The notes beneath the pieces were generated by a model, which was not told where the DNA came from, made no database searches, and saw only the letters and a program-made list of their open reading frames with translations. Source: Candidatus Aenigmatarchaeota archaeon (GTDB taxonomy: Archaea; Aenigmatarchaeota; Aenigmatarchaeia; QMZP01). Taken from it: DNA of 12,065 nt. This document shows, piece by piece, positions 11,071-12,065 of this stretch. The DNA is taken from assembly GCA_030672885.1 (NCBI GenBank), contig DAOVFN010000008.1, positions 1-12,065 of the forward strand, read 5' to 3'. Both the position numbers and the translations under genes were made by a program. How positions within the stretch are numbered: position 1 is the stretch's first letter; each line of letters starts with the position of its first letter.

Positions 11071-12065
11071 GTGGTCGAGAAGATAATAGTGGGAAGGAAC
11101 AAGCCAGACCTTGAGAGGTTCGGCGACAAGGGCACGGTATTCATAGGCAGGCATGTGGTTGGCGAAGGAGAGGGCTCTCACCTGACGAACCCGGTATATA
11201 TGGACGTGAGCAGGCCCCACATAGTCCTCGTATGCGGCAAGAGGGGATCCGGAAAGTCCTATTCGGCCGGTGTCATTGCCGAAGAGATGACCCTCCTCCC
11301 CGGGGGCATCAAAGAGAACCTCTCGATTCTGATGATTGACACCATGGGAATCTACTGGTCCATGAAGAGGCCCAACGAAAAGGATCGCGAACTCCTCGAG
11401 CAGTGGGGGCTCAAGCCCCGGGCCATGGACATCCAGTTCTTTATCCCCAAGGGCTTTGTGGATGAGTATAAGAAGGCAGGCATTGACTTTGACTTTCCCT
11501 TTACCCTGCCATGCGGCGAAATCAGCTCCACTGACTGGATAATAAGCTTTGCCTTCAGCCCCATGGACGACTACGGCCTCCTTACAGAGCGGGTAATCAA
11601 GAAGCTCCAGAAGGCATGCGGGACATCCTATTCCATCCAGGACATAATAAAAGCCATAGAAGAGGACCCAAAGGCAGACAGGAAGGTCAGGGACGCCCTT
11701 ATCTCCCGCTTCATGTCAGCCGACGGGTGGGGCATCTTTGAGAAGGAGGGCACGCCTGTCGAGAAGTTCTTTTCGCCAGGAAAGATATCTGTCATAGACA
11801 TCTCACATTATGTCAGGTCTGGCCTGGGCTGGTCAGTGAGATCCATGGTGATAGGGCTCTTTGCCAGGAAGGTGTTCCAGGCAAGGCTCATGGCCAGGAA
11901 GGCAGAGGAACTTGAGGTGATAACCGGCGATAAAAAGAAGAGTGTTCCCATGATATGGCTCATGATGGACGAGGCCCACCAGTTCATACCATCACAGGGC
12001 ATCACTGCGGCCACAGAACCCATGCTTACTTTGGTCAGGGAGGGCAGGGAGCCTGGCATATCCCT
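11071..12065 (+). CDS. HerA-like (DUF87) hexameric ATPase, C terminus off the window
   Basis: A partial protein of at least 331 residues in the FtsK/HerA ATPase class. A short N-terminal beta domain (about 1-48, with GTVFIGRHVVGEG) resembles the HAS-barrel region. Walker A is GKRGSGKS at residues 56-63, and Walker B is WLMMDEAHQF at 296-305 (Asp300-Glu301). The following LVREGREPGIS matches the conserved arginine region after Walker B in this family. HerA works with the NurA nuclease in DNA end resection, whereas related DUF87 ATPases act in DNA or protein translocation; no nurA is visible here, so the exact role is open. The GTG start is chosen because it sits just behind the predicted transcript start; a TTG at 11053 is possible. 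The sequence is open to the right edge. Confidence 0.85.
   Translation, partial: MVEKIIVGRNKPDLERFGDKGTVFIGRHVVGEGEGSHLTNPVYMDVSRPHIVLVCGKRGSGKSYSAGVIAEEMTLLPGGIKENLSILMIDTMGIYWSMKRPNEKDRELLEQWGLKPRAMDIQFFIPKGFVDEYKKAGIDFDFPFTLPCGEISSTDWIISFAFSPMDDYGLLTERVIKKLQKACGTSYSIQDIIKAIEEDPKADRKVRDALISRFMSADGWGIFEKEGTPVEKFFSPGKISVIDISHYVRSGLGWSVRSMVIGLFARKVFQARLMARKAEELEVITGDKKKSVPMIWLMMDEAHQFIPSQGITAATEPMLTLVREGREPGIS

Overview
This window looks archaeal. It has oligo-T and TATA-box style promoters that often lie about 25 bp upstream of the start codon (leaderless genes). It also has an archaeal FKBP with a C-terminal extension, FtsZ, prepilin-like genes with QxxxE-type class III signal sequences, a HerA-like ATPase, and two tRNA genes interrupted by introns in non-canonical positions. 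Small compact genes, tight convergent gene pairs and hyper-intronic tRNAs suggest a small-genome lineage, perhaps DPANN-like, but that placement is inference. No rRNA or other taxonomic marker is present to settle it.

Left part (1-3152, mostly + strand): a possible divergent gene start at the left edge; a small YdjM/DUF457-type membrane metal-hydrolase; a membrane-anchored OB-fold protein directly behind it; a SlyD-like FKBP prolyl isomerase; and ftsZ, which has its own promoter and the strongest Shine-Dalgarno of the window.

Middle (3253-7221): an isoprenoid-precursor cluster. Mevalonate kinase on + converges, with abutting stop codons, on a minus-strand operon of diphosphomevalonate decarboxylase, an HD-domain phosphohydrolase and phosphomevalonate kinase. 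Together the three named enzymes make the classical (eukaryote/bacterium/Sulfolobus type) route from mevalonate to isopentenyl diphosphate. Most archaea use a modified route instead.

RNA-rich part (7222-8945): a strongly structured, oligo-T-terminated candidate small RNA divergent from mvaD (7261-7364); tRNA-Thr(GGT) with a 43-nt intron in the D-loop; a HAD-family phosphatase; and a tRNA-Trp(CCA) split into three exons by a 51-nt anticodon-loop intron and a 148-nt T-loop intron. The leader and trailer of the tRNA-Trp can also pair with each other.

Right part (8946-12065): an operon of three type IV pilin-like proteins (the second with a GC-rich tandem repeat in its leader region); two small unrecognised minus-strand genes converging on it; and, divergent from these, a HerA/DUF87-type ATPase that runs off the right edge.
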